Assembly (NCBI GenBank): GCA_009792885.1
Contig: WMCF01000056.1
Location: forward strand, 3,726,164-3,790,163
Origin: Eremophila alpestris peregrina
Lineage: Eukaryota > Chordata > Aves > Passeriformes > Alaudidae
Length of the DNA: 64,000 nt
Direction of reading: 5' to 3'
Shown here: one piece after another, positions 33,558 to 45,160 of the stretch
How positions within the stretch are numbered: the first letter of the stretch is position 1
Layout: the number at the start of each line of letters is the position of its first letter
The notes under the pieces: model-generated
Databases searched by the model: none
The model's input: only the letters and a program-made list of their open reading frames with translations
What the model was told of the DNA's origin: nothing
Program-made: the position numbers and the translations under genes

Positions 33558-34251
33558 AAAATCACTGATTCCATGATAGGAGAATCCTTCAAACATTGCT
33601 TTAAACTTGCAAAGCAATCACTGTGCTCCTGATTGCTGCTTTTTTGTTTTGTTTTACTTAAAATATCCATTTGTTTCCCCTCAAGTCTTTAATTTAAGGA
33701 ATGTAATTAAATCTCAAAGCCTTATAAATTTTAGAGTGAGCACCCCATAGTGACATTGTGCCACCCATCTCTGGGATTCAGGTGGGAAATTCAGAGAAGC
33801 TGAATTAAGTGAATTTTATGGGATGTCTGCGTTTATCTCCTCTGCAGGAAGACAAATTCTTGTGTTACAGGGAAAGAAAAATCATTCGGGCTCCTGTGCA
33901 TTGTAGGGGACTTTAAAATATCTCCTTAAAATGTAGATTTTGACTTTCTGCCCAGCACTGCCTTAAAGCTTTGCCATTAGAACCTAATTGCTGAATAAAT
34001 ATTCCCTCAGTGGAGGACAGGGAGTGGGGCAGTGGCTCAGTTTTGGTACCATTGCTGCTCCTGGAGATCTGTTCCCTTTGTTATTTTACACGGAATTCTT
34101 TCAGTTGCAAACTACTGATCTTCCACCTTGGAACAGGCTTTGGAGCCAAGGGAGGGGGGGAAAGTAAAATGTGTTGGGTTTCCAAGAGTTATTCACCTCT
34201 TCCCAAGCAGAAGATGGATTTCCCTTCTCCAGGGTCTCTGGCACCATCATT
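33558..34251. other. Unannotated DNA
   Basis: No recognised repeat family or exon. Confidence 0.45.
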
Positions 34252-34306
34252 TTTCCCTGGATATTCCATGTTTCCCTGGATATTCCATGTTTCCCTGGAT
34301 ATTCCT
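34252..34306. repeat. Three copies of a 19-bp repeat
   Basis: 'tttccctggatattccatg' starts at 34252, 34271 and 34290; the third copy ends in 'attcctg'. The copies are otherwise identical, so expansion was recent. Confidence 0.9.
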
Positions 34307-36393
34307 GACATGTCACAAATCACCCCTTGGTTACTGACTTGGAAACTCTCTCCTCTGTGCCTGAACTGGGCAGACTGGGAAGCTGCTGGCTCAGATCCAG
34401 GAATTAATCCAATCCTGGGCTGTAAGAAACACTCGGGGGCCAGGGATTATTATTGATTTAATAAGATGCATGGAATTAATTAAATTTTAATGCAGCAGTT
34501 CTGTTCTGGGACCTTGCAAGCTCCACACCTGGGCGGGGCTGGGGGTGGGGTGGTGCTGCCAGAGTGGCCCAAAAAATGGCACTGGGCACTCAGGGCAGGA
34601 GCAGAGATTTGGGGCCTCCCTTTTGGGGTAAATCATTGTGTGAAGCCCCTGAAATTTGCCCTTGAGGGGAGCATTCCCATGTTTTGTCTCCCTTCCACTC
34701 CCAGGGTAGAATCTCCTGATTCCTCCCGGCCACGTGTGAGTGAGGAGAGGATTGCCTGAGGATGGGAGCTCACAACAGCACCCACCAGCACAGAAATCCT
34801 TCAAATAATGCATTAAACTCTATTTTGTTTCCTGCTGAGTGGCTCAGCAGAGCCAGGGGCAGTCACCGACATCCCAGACAGACCTTCCCCCACCACAACA
34901 GGGGGAGATGGAAACCAAAGGCAAGGTTTTCTTTGGAAAGCAAGAATTAAAGAGGTTTTAGTTGGATTTCTTGCTTTACCTGGATCTTGCAGAGCTCAGG
35001 GGAGCTGTGATTTGTAAGCCCCAAGTCAAAATTAACAATAACACTCAACTCTATTATATTCCACTGATGCTTATCTGCGTGAAATGCATGATACTCCCAA
35101 CCTGCAAGATTTATTATTTGCTATTTATTTGATCTCCTGGATAATTGTTTAATTAAAGTAATTAGTAGCTGCTTTCAAGGCCCAAAATCATTACTGAAGT
35201 GATTCCAGCAGGCAGCTACTCCAACCACAGCACCTTCCCCTGGTCTGTGGCAGCCCAGGATGTAGGAGCTCCTCTGGAATTAAATCCTCCCTGCTGGACA
35301 TCCCCCAGGACTGGATTTGGGACATCACTCTGATATTTCACTGCTTGTGACATCCAGCAATTGTCACCAAAATTAACAACTGGCCTGAGTTCGGCAGGAG
35401 GTGGGAAATGGGTTTGAAAGTGGAAGATGTGAATGTGTTGTTAATAAATTCTGCTTCTGAGTGATATTTTGGGATTTTTTTTTTCCCGAGGGGAATGCTT
35501 CATGGCTGTAGGAAATTCATCTGAGTTATTCCATGCCTCCCTGAGAAACTCCTGAGATATCCATCCATGTATATATATCCACGGAGTTAGGCCAGGACCA
35601 AGACATAATCCTTTGAAAGGAACTTCTGTGATGGAAATCCATGTCAGGGATCCAGTGGGGATTACAGGAAAACTGCTCAGGCAGGGAGAAACTTGTCAGG
35701 GAGAATGTAAATAAGCAGAGGGTCCATATCCACAGCCCTGAAGGGAGAGAAGGAAATTGAATTCCTTTATGGCCTCACTCCTGAACCCTCCCACAGCACA
35801 GGAAGCAGTAGGCCATGTCAAACCCAAAAATAGCTCTGCAACTTCGTGTTCCCTCTCAGACAGAGAGTAAAAAAAAAGAAATAAAAAATGATCCCCGGGG
35901 AAAAACATGATCTTTTCCCCATGTTTGAGTTGTCAGTTTTGACAGGAATGCTACAAACTAATTAAATTTTTGTTAATTTATTTTGTCTGATGCAGCGAGT
36001 GCCTGTCACAGGAATGGCTCAGGAAGTCTGACTTCTCCAGGAAGCACCCGTGGCTTGGTGCAGGGAAAATGGACCTGCTTAAGTCAAATAAACACAAAAA
36101 GCATTTAAATTCATTCCTCCCTCAGTGCTCCAGCTCTGTTTGTCTGCTCCAAAGGCAATCCAAGTTTATTCCTTTAAATCCCCGGTCTGGTGGGATGGCT
36201 GCTCTCTTCTGGTTAGAGATGAAATGGGGAATGGGTAAAGGACAAAGTAAAATTCCATCCTGGAGCTGCCCTGGAATTTGTGTTAAACCTGGAATTACTG
36301 GGCACTCTTAGGCTGGATTATTCCCAATGCAAGAATTCTTTTGACATCCAAGAATTTTCTCTTTTCACACAGGGAACAAAACGGAACCAGGCT
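34307..36393. other. Unannotated DNA with an AT-rich candidate element
   Basis: Positions 35036-35190 are AT-rich, with a homeodomain-like 'taattgtttaattaaag' type stretch and a GATA-like 'ttatctg'. Otherwise no recognised sequence. Confidence 0.4.
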
Positions 36394-36518
36394 GTCCAGA
36401 GTGTCAAAATGTCCAAGGCCAGCCTGGAGCATCCTGGGAGAGGGGAAGGTGTCCCTGCCCATGGCACTGGATGGGTTTTATGGTCCCTTACCACCCAAGC
36501 ATTCCATATTTCCATGGC
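36394..36518 (+). mobile_element. CR1 LINE 3' fragment
   Basis: 'aaaatgtccaaggccagcct', 'ggaaggtgtccctgcccatg', 'ttttatggtcccttaccacc' and a tail of 'attccatatttccatgg'. Confidence 0.9.
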
Positions 36519-37324
36519 TTTTCCAGGGAGATCCATGTGGTCAAAGGTATGAAATGATGAAATGATGGATTTATGACCCCCCCCACCCTTGCCCAGGAAG
36601 GAGGGGAAATCCAGAGCACAACCATCCCCAGCAGCCTCTGCCTGCTCCAACACGATGCATGCTCATTTTGCATTCTCCTGGAACTCCGTAAGGGCACGGC
36701 CAGATCCAAAGAAAGCACCGTGCAGCCTGATTGTTCTCAGATAATCAGCTGAGGAAACAGGGGAAAGACAACCCCCGGGGGTGTTTATTCTGGGTTTTTG
36801 AACCTGTCTCTGTCAGGGCTTTGCACTTCGCAGGCCTTTCACAGTTGAAAACCCCTTTAACAGCACGGGGAGAGGCAGAGCGTGGCTGGGGGAGGTGATC
36901 AGATAAGAGAAGGAGATAAGCAATTAGCAGAGCCCTTCAGAGTGCCAGCTGAAAGGGAAAAGAGGAGTCTCCATCCCACGGGCCAGGCAGCAGCGGGACC
37001 CGCAGATGTTCCCAGCTCAGACCCGAGTGTTTACACAAACATCCAGCTCTCATTCCAGCAGGGATTGCTCTGCTCTTATCTTGTTTAATGGGTAATTTCT
37101 GCATTAAGGGATCCGCAGGTTTCAATTAAAGCTCCCGTTCTTTTTGGCAGTGAGATCCCACCCTACGTGACTGAAGGCACTGCCAGTCCCAGGCTTTGCC
37201 AAATGGGAATGAGGAATGTACCCCGAGCACCTCCTGCTCCTCACAGCACCTCTCATCTGCACCCGGGGTCCTCCGGGTGGGAAAAGACTTCAGGATCAGG
37301 AATTCCAACCATCAGGTGGGATGG
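36519..37324. other. Unannotated DNA
   Basis: A C-run (c10, broken by one a) occurs near 36578-36588. A moderately CpG-retaining stretch lies at 36700-37130. No family is recognised. Confidence 0.4.
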
Positions 37325-37390
37325 AGCTCCTGGGAGGTGTCACTGCCCATGGCAGAGCTTTGGAGTTGGAGTTTGGTCCCTTCCAACCCA
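37325..37390 (+). mobile_element. CR1 3'-end fragment next to a minisatellite
   Basis: 'gggaggtgtcactgcccatg', 'gcagagctttggagttggag' and 'tttggtcccttccaaccca' are the last part of CR1. Instead of the usual 'attctatgattc' tail, the 38-bp minisatellite follows at once. Confidence 0.85.
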
Positions 37391-38322
37391 GCTCATCTGA
37401 GATCCCAATACCAACCCCAAACCAACCCAACACATCTGAGATCCCAGTACCAGCCCCAAACCAGCCCAGCCCATCCGAGATCCCAATACCAACNCCAACC
37501 CCAAACCAACCCAACACATCTGAGATCCCAGTACCAGCCCCAAACCAGCCCAGCCCATCCGAGATCCCAATACCAACCCCAAACCAACCAAACTCAACTG
37601 AGATCCCAATACCAACCCCAAACCAACCCATTTGAGATCCCAATACCAACCCCAAACCAGCCCAACCCATCTGAGATCCCAATACCAGCCCCAAACCAGC
37701 CCAATTCAACTGAGATCCCAATACCAACCCCCACCTGAGATCCCAATACCAACCCAAACCCAACCCAACACATTTGAGATCCCAATACCAACCCCAAACC
37801 AGCCCAGCCTAACCCATTTGAGATCCCAACACCAACCCCAAACCAGCCCAACACATCTGAGATCCCAATACCAGCCCCAAACCAGCCCAGCCCATCCGAG
37901 ATCCCAATACCAACCCCAACCCAACCCATCTGAGATCCCAATACTAACCCCAAACCAGCCCAATTCAACTGAGATCCCAATACCAACCCCCACTTGAGAT
38001 CCCAATACCAACCCAAACCCAACCCCAACCCAACACATTTGAGATCCCAATACCAACCCCAAACCAGCCCAGCCTAACCCATTTGAGATCCCAATACCAA
38101 CCCCAGCCCAGCCTAACCCATCTGAGATCCCAATACCAACCCCAAACCAACCCAATTCAACTGAGATCCCAATACCAACCTCAAACCAGCCCAGTGCATC
38201 TGAGATCCCAACACCAACCCCAACCCATTTAAGATCCCAATACCAGCTCCAACCCAATGCATTTGAGATCCCAATACCAACCCCAGCCCAGCCCAACCCA
38301 TTTGAGATCCCAGAACCAAGCT
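37391..38322. repeat. Minisatellite of about 38 bp units, about 25 copies
   Basis: Head-to-tail units consist of 'gagatcccaataccaacccc' followed by an A/C-rich part such as 'aaaccagcccaacccatct'. Unit length varies because the A/C-rich half gains or loses short blocks. The array is strongly strand-asymmetric: C+A on the + strand, G+T on the minus strand. Several unit variants recur in order, so larger blocks also duplicated. One base is unresolved (N at 37494), as is common when assembling such arrays. Open frames running through on both strands are a consequence of the repeat. Confidence 0.95.
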
Positions 38323-39763
38323 TCATTTATCTGCATCTTTAACATCTGAATATCTATCAAAACCTAATCGATGTTTTCTTCGAGACCTCTCGATTTTATT
38401 TCTTCATTTATTACATTTACTGGAAGTGTTTAATAGAGAGACAAACACAGAATTTCCTTTTGGTGGGGGTTGTGGGAGCAGAAAGGAAACTCTGTTCCCA
38501 TTCTGAAGAGATTAAAGAACAAGTGGATGAAATAAAGTGCCCTGATTTCAGTGGGAATCTTGGATGGAGTTGTTTTCACCCCCATGAGGTGTCCTTGGCC
38601 CTTTTTGGAGAGAGTGGTGCTGCCTGTGGAGTGAAGAAGGAGATTCCCACCTGTTTCTTCATCCAATATTTCTGTCCTAAACAGGACAATGAACAACAAG
38701 CAAGGATCTTTGAAACCCTGAATTCATGTTCAGTTGCTCTTTCAAACATCCTGCAATGGAAAATTGCACTAGAAGATGTCTCCAATAAAGATTTAATCAT
38801 ATAATCTAATATATGAATATTGAATGTGCCCCAGGGAGCCAGGTATGCATTGCAAACATCTGTAATAAACATTTTTAATCCAACAGGCTTCTGGAGTATT
38901 AAGAAATTACCAAAAATAGAAAGGAGAGAGTTTTTGTAAAATAATTTCCTTCCAACTTGAAGCAGATGTCTTCCAGTGGCTGGTTTCCTGAATTTGGAGA
39001 TGATGCTGGGAGGGTTTTGACTCAGGAGGTTTTTGACAGAGATGAAACACAGACCCAAATGGGGAGAAATGACACAGAGGACCCTTTAAAGTAATTTTCC
39101 CTCATCTTCTGGACTGATTTCGGCTTCAACCTTTTGTGCTTTCCAGCATTGAAGCTCCAGACACCCACAGCGGTGCTCCCACTCCCAAAACACTGATTTG
39201 GGTGGGTGGGTGATGAGTATGTGGAGGAGTCACTGGTCTGAGTGGATCTTTACAGTAAAGGGTCACTCAAACCTTCAGTGTTTCCACGGGGAAATCATGG
39301 GATGGTGGCTGCTCCTCCAGAGAGAGGGATCCCAAGGAGCCTGGGACACTCTGCCCCATTTTATCTCTCAATTTCCCCAGAATTCTCTCTGCAGCCAGCC
39401 TACAAAGGCTGGGCAAACAGCACAAAAATGGGTTGAAAACTTTGAATGCAGCATTTAAAATGCCAAGCTGAGTCTAGAAAGCTGAGCTGCTCCTTGAGCT
39501 CCCTCAGATGTGGTCGTGGTGCAGGACAAATGTGTCTTCTGCTGCTAGTGAAGCTGCACGAGCAATGAAGCCAGAGGGAGATGAAAATCTCATAAAACCC
39601 CGGCTTTGCATCTTTCTGCCAACTTCTGAGATGCTGACGAAAGATAACGTTGAAGTTTCAAAGCTGGGGGGAAAAAAAGGCTCCCTGAAGATTTTTGTGA
39701 TGTCAGAGGAAGAAGGAAGCCAGCTTGAAATGAAGGGCTGCTCTCGGGCTCTAATCTTGTAGA
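38323..39763. other. Unannotated DNA
   Basis: A 114-codon + strand open frame at 38460-38804 is followed by AATAAA words (38784 and 38867 areas). I do not recognise its product and no gene is called. Confidence 0.4.
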
Positions 39764-39845
39764 CACCTACTTAACTTTAAGCCAATTAAATCAATGGACT
39801 ACTTAACCTTTGCCTACAGGAGAAAGGATTTGCCAGCACAGTTTA
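39764..39845 (-). mobile_element. Possible ancient SINE/LINE remnant
   Basis: The words 'acctacttaactttaagcc', 'aaatcaatggactacttaa' and 'gaaaggatttgccagca' resemble the core of an old amniote interspersed repeat, known for phrases such as 'tcaatgggact' and 'cttaaagttaag'. The match is from memory and partial. Confidence 0.3.
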
Positions 39846-42800
39846 TATTAGTGCCCCAAACCAAATAAGCAATGCTCCAAAAAGCACTCTTCTTTCAGCA
39901 AAGCTCTATCTGCCCTCGGTGTCACAGGCATAAAGCTGCGGCCGGGGACTCAAAGGAAACTTTTCCTTTCAGTGACACCGCTGGAACTTGTTCCCCTCAG
40001 GAAAACAAGCCCCAAACAAAGCCTTGCCAGGGTGGAGGCTGCGTTTCCCAGAGCCAGGGCTGGTGTTTGAGCACAGTTTGCTCCTGGTTTCTGTAAATCC
40101 GCGGGCAGCTTTAATGAGCTGGGTGCTGGAGGCTGTGCCCAGATTCCCTCGTGGTTCCCAGTGTGGAATATCCCCCACAGAACTCCAGGGTGAGTTCAGA
40201 GGGAGTTGCAGCCCTTTGTGGCCCTTGGTGTTTTGGTGTTTTTGGTGCTGCCCTGGCACCCCGGGCTGCAGGAGGTGGGGTGATGCTGTGGGGCTTGTGA
40301 GGGAGAAAACACTCGCGTGCAGAATGTAACGAGAGCCAGGGCTCCCCTGCACAGCCCCCCTGGGCCAGTAACACGTTACATCATTTGTCACTGGACACGT
40401 TGGGAGTGTGTCACTGGAAAAACCTTTAAAAGCTGAGCTGGAAGTGCCGTGGAGACAACCACGGCCTCCGCCGGGGGGAAAAGAGACAGCATCATTTATA
40501 AATGTTTTTGTGTCTACTATTTACATTTGGGGCATTTCAATGGAAAGAGAAAAAAAAAAGGGAACAGAAAGGCTCCACTTAACATCTTCCCAGATGGTAA
40601 CAACATCTGTCTAGATGGCGGCCCAAAGATCTGACATTTTATGGGTGAAAGGGGGGCATTTCAGGATTTCTCGTTTTATTTTGCTTTTTTCCCCCCTCCA
40701 GATTAATTGTCCTGCACGTTGGTCCCATCACTCTTTGCTTTGGGCCATCTGGTCAGATGTCATTAACCCTGGAGACCAACAGCCCAAGAAAGTGGAACCA
40801 TATGTTCTCAGCAAAGATAAACAGTAAATAGGGCCCTGTGCAGCAGAATTGTGGGTTTGGGGATTGTTCGGGGGTTTTTTTGTTGTTAAAATGGACACAA
40901 AAACATTTTGGTGGCAAAGCACATGTACAGACACATCCTGCTGTGGAAATCCTTCGAGTTCCATGGCCCTGTGGCAGAGCTGCTCCTGTGTCTGGGGTCT
41001 GGATCCCAGCCCTGCCCTGTGCTCCAAGGAAGGGGTCATTGCCATGTTGGAATGATGCTGGATCCTGCAGGAAAATTCCCCATCTCTCAGCACAGGGTCA
41101 CTGAGCCACCACCCGCTGCAGCAGCCTCTCTCCACCTCTCCCTTGTGCAGTTTGATCTCTGCCTGCTAATTCCTCTAAATTCCTCTATTTCCTCCCTGTT
41201 TCATGTGACAAAAATGGGGTTTTTTGTCCTCTGGGCCGGTTCTTTTGGGGGCTGTCATCATTTTGAGCCAAATGAGAGATTTCCTTTTAGCTCAAGGATA
41301 CTGTGGCAGCTCTTCCAGAGGAGAATAATTCCCCAGGACACCCAAGGGCAGGGAGTCAGTCGCTGTTCATCTGTCTCTCACCCAGCAAAGTCACCCTGAC
41401 ACCTCGGTGTGTCCGAGGAAAAATGGGGGAACACCCAGACCCTTGGCTGATGAGACAGGCTGGATGATTTCTTCCTTGCCATGTGTTGTTCTTATTTTTT
41501 GTCTGCTTTGTGCTGAAGCTTCATTTCCAGGCAAGGGCACTGTAACTTCAGCACAGAGAGCACAGGGACAAACCAGTGGATCCGTGTGCCAGCGAGGGAT
41601 TGTTGTAGCAAAACATCCACTTGCTTGGATTATTTACCATGAAACACCACCAGCAGCAGCACCTGGGGAGAATTGTGTGCTGGTACAACACTGGAAAGAA
41701 TCTGAGCTGAATCCTGCCTCGCAGACTTGTGTCAGTGCTTCCAACCTCAGCCCAAATACTGCTGAATTTATCTGCTGGAGGGAGAAGTCCCAAGTATTCC
41801 CCTCCTTTCCATGCAGGAGCAGCTCAGGAGGGAGGATGGGGTTGATCAGCTGCTGCCTGGGTTTATCCTGAGCTGTCACATTCCTGAGCACGGGCAGGTC
41901 AGCACAGCCCGGCTCCCAAATCCCGCTCGGTGTTTGTTTGTTGTCTTTGCCCAGAACGCAGGGAACATCTCCAGCATGCCTGGGTGAGCAGCCTGCTGAG
42001 GGATAAACAGCACCAGGGACTGCAGACAGGGCTGCCAGCCTCTGAACTGGTGAATCAGGAGCAGTTTGTGCAGTGTCTGAGTGCCCAACACGCAGCAGCA
42101 GCACCTCCCCTAACCCTGGCTGAGCCCTGAGGGTCAGCACTGCCCCTCACCCCAGCCCAGGGCAGCCTTTCCTTGTTTTCCTGTGGGATGTGATGGCTCT
42201 GCTGCACTTCTGGCTCAGTGCAAGATCAGCCAACAGATCTCCTGTGGAAAATTCGGGATGGAAGAGACATTCTGATCCAGATGGAACCTCAGGCAAGGTG
42301 AGGAGTGCCTTGTCCTGCCCTTGAAGGACCCTGAGGCTCCTGTGGTCACTCTTGTCCAGGGGCAGCCTCTGCTCTCTGGAGGCAGAGCTGGCTGGGATCC
42401 CTCCTCCAGCTGCTCTGCTTTCTGTGGGAAACCAACCCACATTTATTCCTTTTCCTTGGATGTTTTATGCTGCAGAGACACTCTCATTGTGGATATGATG
42501 AGCCCCACTGTTTGCCCAGCCTTTGTTGCCGTGCCCAGCTCAGCCAAGGCTGGGTTCTGTCACACTGGGGAATCACTGAGAATTCCTCAGATTTCCCTGG
42601 ACATTCTGGAATATCTCTCAGCTGGGCTGCTCCTTCTCCAGCCACCCCAGCCAATTTGATCATATTTAACGTGCATTCTTCACACATGATCCTATTACCA
42701 TTCCAATGGTCTTGGTTTTGCTTATTCAGGCTGACCTTCGGCATCTCCTGCCATCCTCTGCCATGGTCAAGACCTCCCAGCTTGTTGCCTGGTGGCCCCC

Positions 42801-44466
42801 AAAGGAAGGTGTGAAGATTAACAGCCCAGAGGATGTATTTAATGAATGGCAACAAGGGATTAGTGACACAGTGTCACCTTTCATGGCCTCTTTAAGCAGG
42901 CGAGCTGACACCCGTTTATTTTTGTTTGCACTGTTGAGTAAACTCTGGAAACAGACTGGATTTACAGTCCCTGCTCCCCCAGCGAGGAGCCTCCTCCTGT
43001 CCTCCCGCCTTGGCTCGGGGGAGGATAAAACCAGGGGGATAAACTCTGTCCCAGTGCTGTGCCCTGGGGAAGCCTGGCAATGTCATGGCCTTCTCCTCGC
43101 TGCTGAAGGTGCAGGGGAAAGGGAAGTTCTGAGGCTGTGGAGGTTCTGACTGACTGCTCAGCTTTCCAGCTCTGTGTCCATCAAAACACTTCCCAATGCT
43201 CCACCTGCCCAAGGGCTCCTGTGCCTGGACAAGGCTGAGCTGTCAGGGGGTACAGGGGTACTCCTCCTGCCCCCCTCAGCTTCCAAATCCTCTGGGAAGG
43301 AGAATTGGGGCAGTGACATTCCCTGCATGGCAGGACAGAAAGGCAGGAGGGTTTCCAAGGATGGAGTTGTCCCAGCACAGTGGTGACAGGGTTTTATCCT
43401 TGTTCCACCCAGAGCCAGATGCCCCCAGGCAGAAGCAGATCCTGGTGAAGCCTCCAGGGACCAGCCTGGTGCCCTGGCTCCATCCACCTGCCTTCTTTGG
43501 AACATTTCCACCACACCCAGCAGCTTTCCCGGGATCTTCCCTGGGATCTGGAATGTTCTGCAAGCCCCATGCTGTGCTCAGTGTCACTGGATGGGGACAC
43601 AAGGTCCTCAGACATGACACTGGGTGAGGTTATCCCACAGCTGGCCTTGCACTTCATTCTGAGCCATTTCTGCCCCCTCTGCTTTCCAATTATTCTCCAC
43701 ATCACTGGAATTCTGCTGCTCACACAATTTATTCTTGGTGGCTGCCTTCAGTTCTGCTTTTCTCCATTCCATTCTCACAAATTCTCTCCCCCTTTGCAGA
43801 TCTCTTGAAAAAATCCAAATTTTTCCATGACACCCTTAAATCTCATCTCAGGGCAGCTGCAGGGACCCAGGAAAAAAAACACCAAAGCCCAGGAGAAGGG
43901 GCAGGAAGCCCAGGGATGGTCCAGGGTGGGAAAAACCTTCCTTGGGAATGGGAAGTTAAATCTGGAAAAAGGGTGTTTTGGACTCTGTGTACAGGGGTAA
44001 TCTCTGCTGCTGACAATAAATTAATACATTTTGTAGTGGTGAGGAAAATCAGGTTTATCTTTCCCAAGAAGCTTTCGTGGCAAATGTTGCAATTGTATCT
44101 GAAATGCCAGGCAGGAATTACTGTCTCCAAATAAAGGCCAATCCAGTGGCTTTGATTTCTCTCCAGTTCAGGGAGTCTCCTGTGATTGTATCTTCCCTGT
44201 GTCAAGGACAGAGGCTGATGTTTCCTTTGCAGAGACAAGAAAACCAAACAGAAAATCTAAAATCAGCCCAAAATCCTGAGCAGGAATTCAGAGAACTGCT
44301 GCATTGATTTAGCTTTGCTAAATAATATATTTGCAAATATATTTAATTAAATTGTGCTCCAGATCTTGGCTGATTATTGAGAAAGTGGAGTTTGTGTCAG
44401 TGAAGAGTTTGAGGTGCAGTGGAGACCTGAGAGGGGATCAGACAAAGCAGAAAAATGCCTTTTAAA
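39846..44466. other. Unannotated DNA
   Basis: Over 4.5 kb without any repeat I recognise. Many open frames of 60-168 codons on both strands, none with a domain, signal peptide or membrane pattern I can defend. This is the longest repeat-poor stretch in the window. Confidence 0.45.
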
Positions 44467-44560
44467 GATGTTTATCTTGTTTATCTCTTCGTGTGAGATG
44501 TTTATCTATTTGCATGTGATGTTTATCTGTTTGCATGTGGTGTTTATCTATTTGTATGCA
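44467..44560. repeat. Four imperfect copies of a 21-29 bp repeat
   Basis: 'gatgtttatct' or 'ggtgtttatct' recurs near 44468, 44497, 44518 and 44540, mostly followed by 'atttgcatgt' or 'gtttgcatgt'. Confidence 0.85.
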
Positions 44561-44879
44561 TTTCACGCAAAATGCAGCACAGATGGAGCCATTAAAATCC
44601 CATTTTTGGAAATGTGGCCATTTGGGAATCCCTGGCAGGGGAGCTGTGAGTGAGGTGGGACTGAGCTGTGTCAATCTGGGACAGCAGGTACTGAAGGGAC
44701 ACCTCTGGAAGGACCAGGAGCAGGGTGGGAGCTGCAGCTTCGGCAGGAGGGAAACTGGGAGATTCCCATGAGCCAAGGGCGGCGCAGGAGAGGCGGCGAA
44801 AGCTGCCCCAGGCCTTTGGCTCCTGGCGCTGCAATCTGCTCCGTTGCCTCACAAATTAATTTCCCCTTCACAGATTTGT
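44561..44879. other. Unannotated DNA
   Basis: No recognised element; GC-rich towards 44770-44830. Confidence 0.4.
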
Positions 44880-45104
44880 ATCTTTTTTGGTGGTTTTGTT
44901 CTAATTTTGTTAGGGGTTTTTTTGTTTTGGTTTTTGTTGTTATTGTTGGGGGTTTATTTGTTTTGGGGGGTTTTTTGGTGGGTTTGTTTTTGTTGTTTTG
45001 TTTTTTTGGGGGTTTTTGTTTGGTTGGTGTGTTTCTTTGTTTTGTTTTTTTTTATTATTTGTAGGGATTTTGTTTTGTTTTGTTTTTGGGGTTTTTTTGT
45101 TTTG

Positions 45105-45105
<1 letters not shown>
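44880..45105. repeat. G/T-only low-complexity tract
   Basis: About 225 bp in which the + strand is almost entirely T and G, made of 'ttttg', 'tttttggg' and 'ggggtttt' words. The minus strand is therefore A/C only. It leads straight into the poly(T) run. Confidence 0.88.

Positions 45106-45159
<54 letters not shown>
45106..45159. repeat. Poly(T) run of 54
   Basis: Uninterrupted T54 on the + strand. Its exact length is likely to vary between individuals and sequencing reads. It could be the poly(A) tail of a minus-strand retrocopy, but no AATAAA-bearing body was found on the 3' side (45160 onward), so slippage of the adjacent T-rich tract is the simpler reading. Confidence 0.9.

Positions 45160-45160
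<1 letters not shown>

Noticed and set aside
37196..38326. Open frames of 121-206 codons on both strands across the 38-bp minisatellite
   Set aside because: They consist only of the repeat translated in different frames (SQYQPQTNP-like or VLGSQMGWAG-like units) and exist on both strands at once, which is what a stop-free repeat produces.
38460..38880. Retropseudogene with AATAAA signals
   Set aside because: The 114-codon frame matches no protein I recognise, and there is no poly(A) tail or target-site duplication. The AATAAA words are in AT-rich sequence where they are expected by chance.
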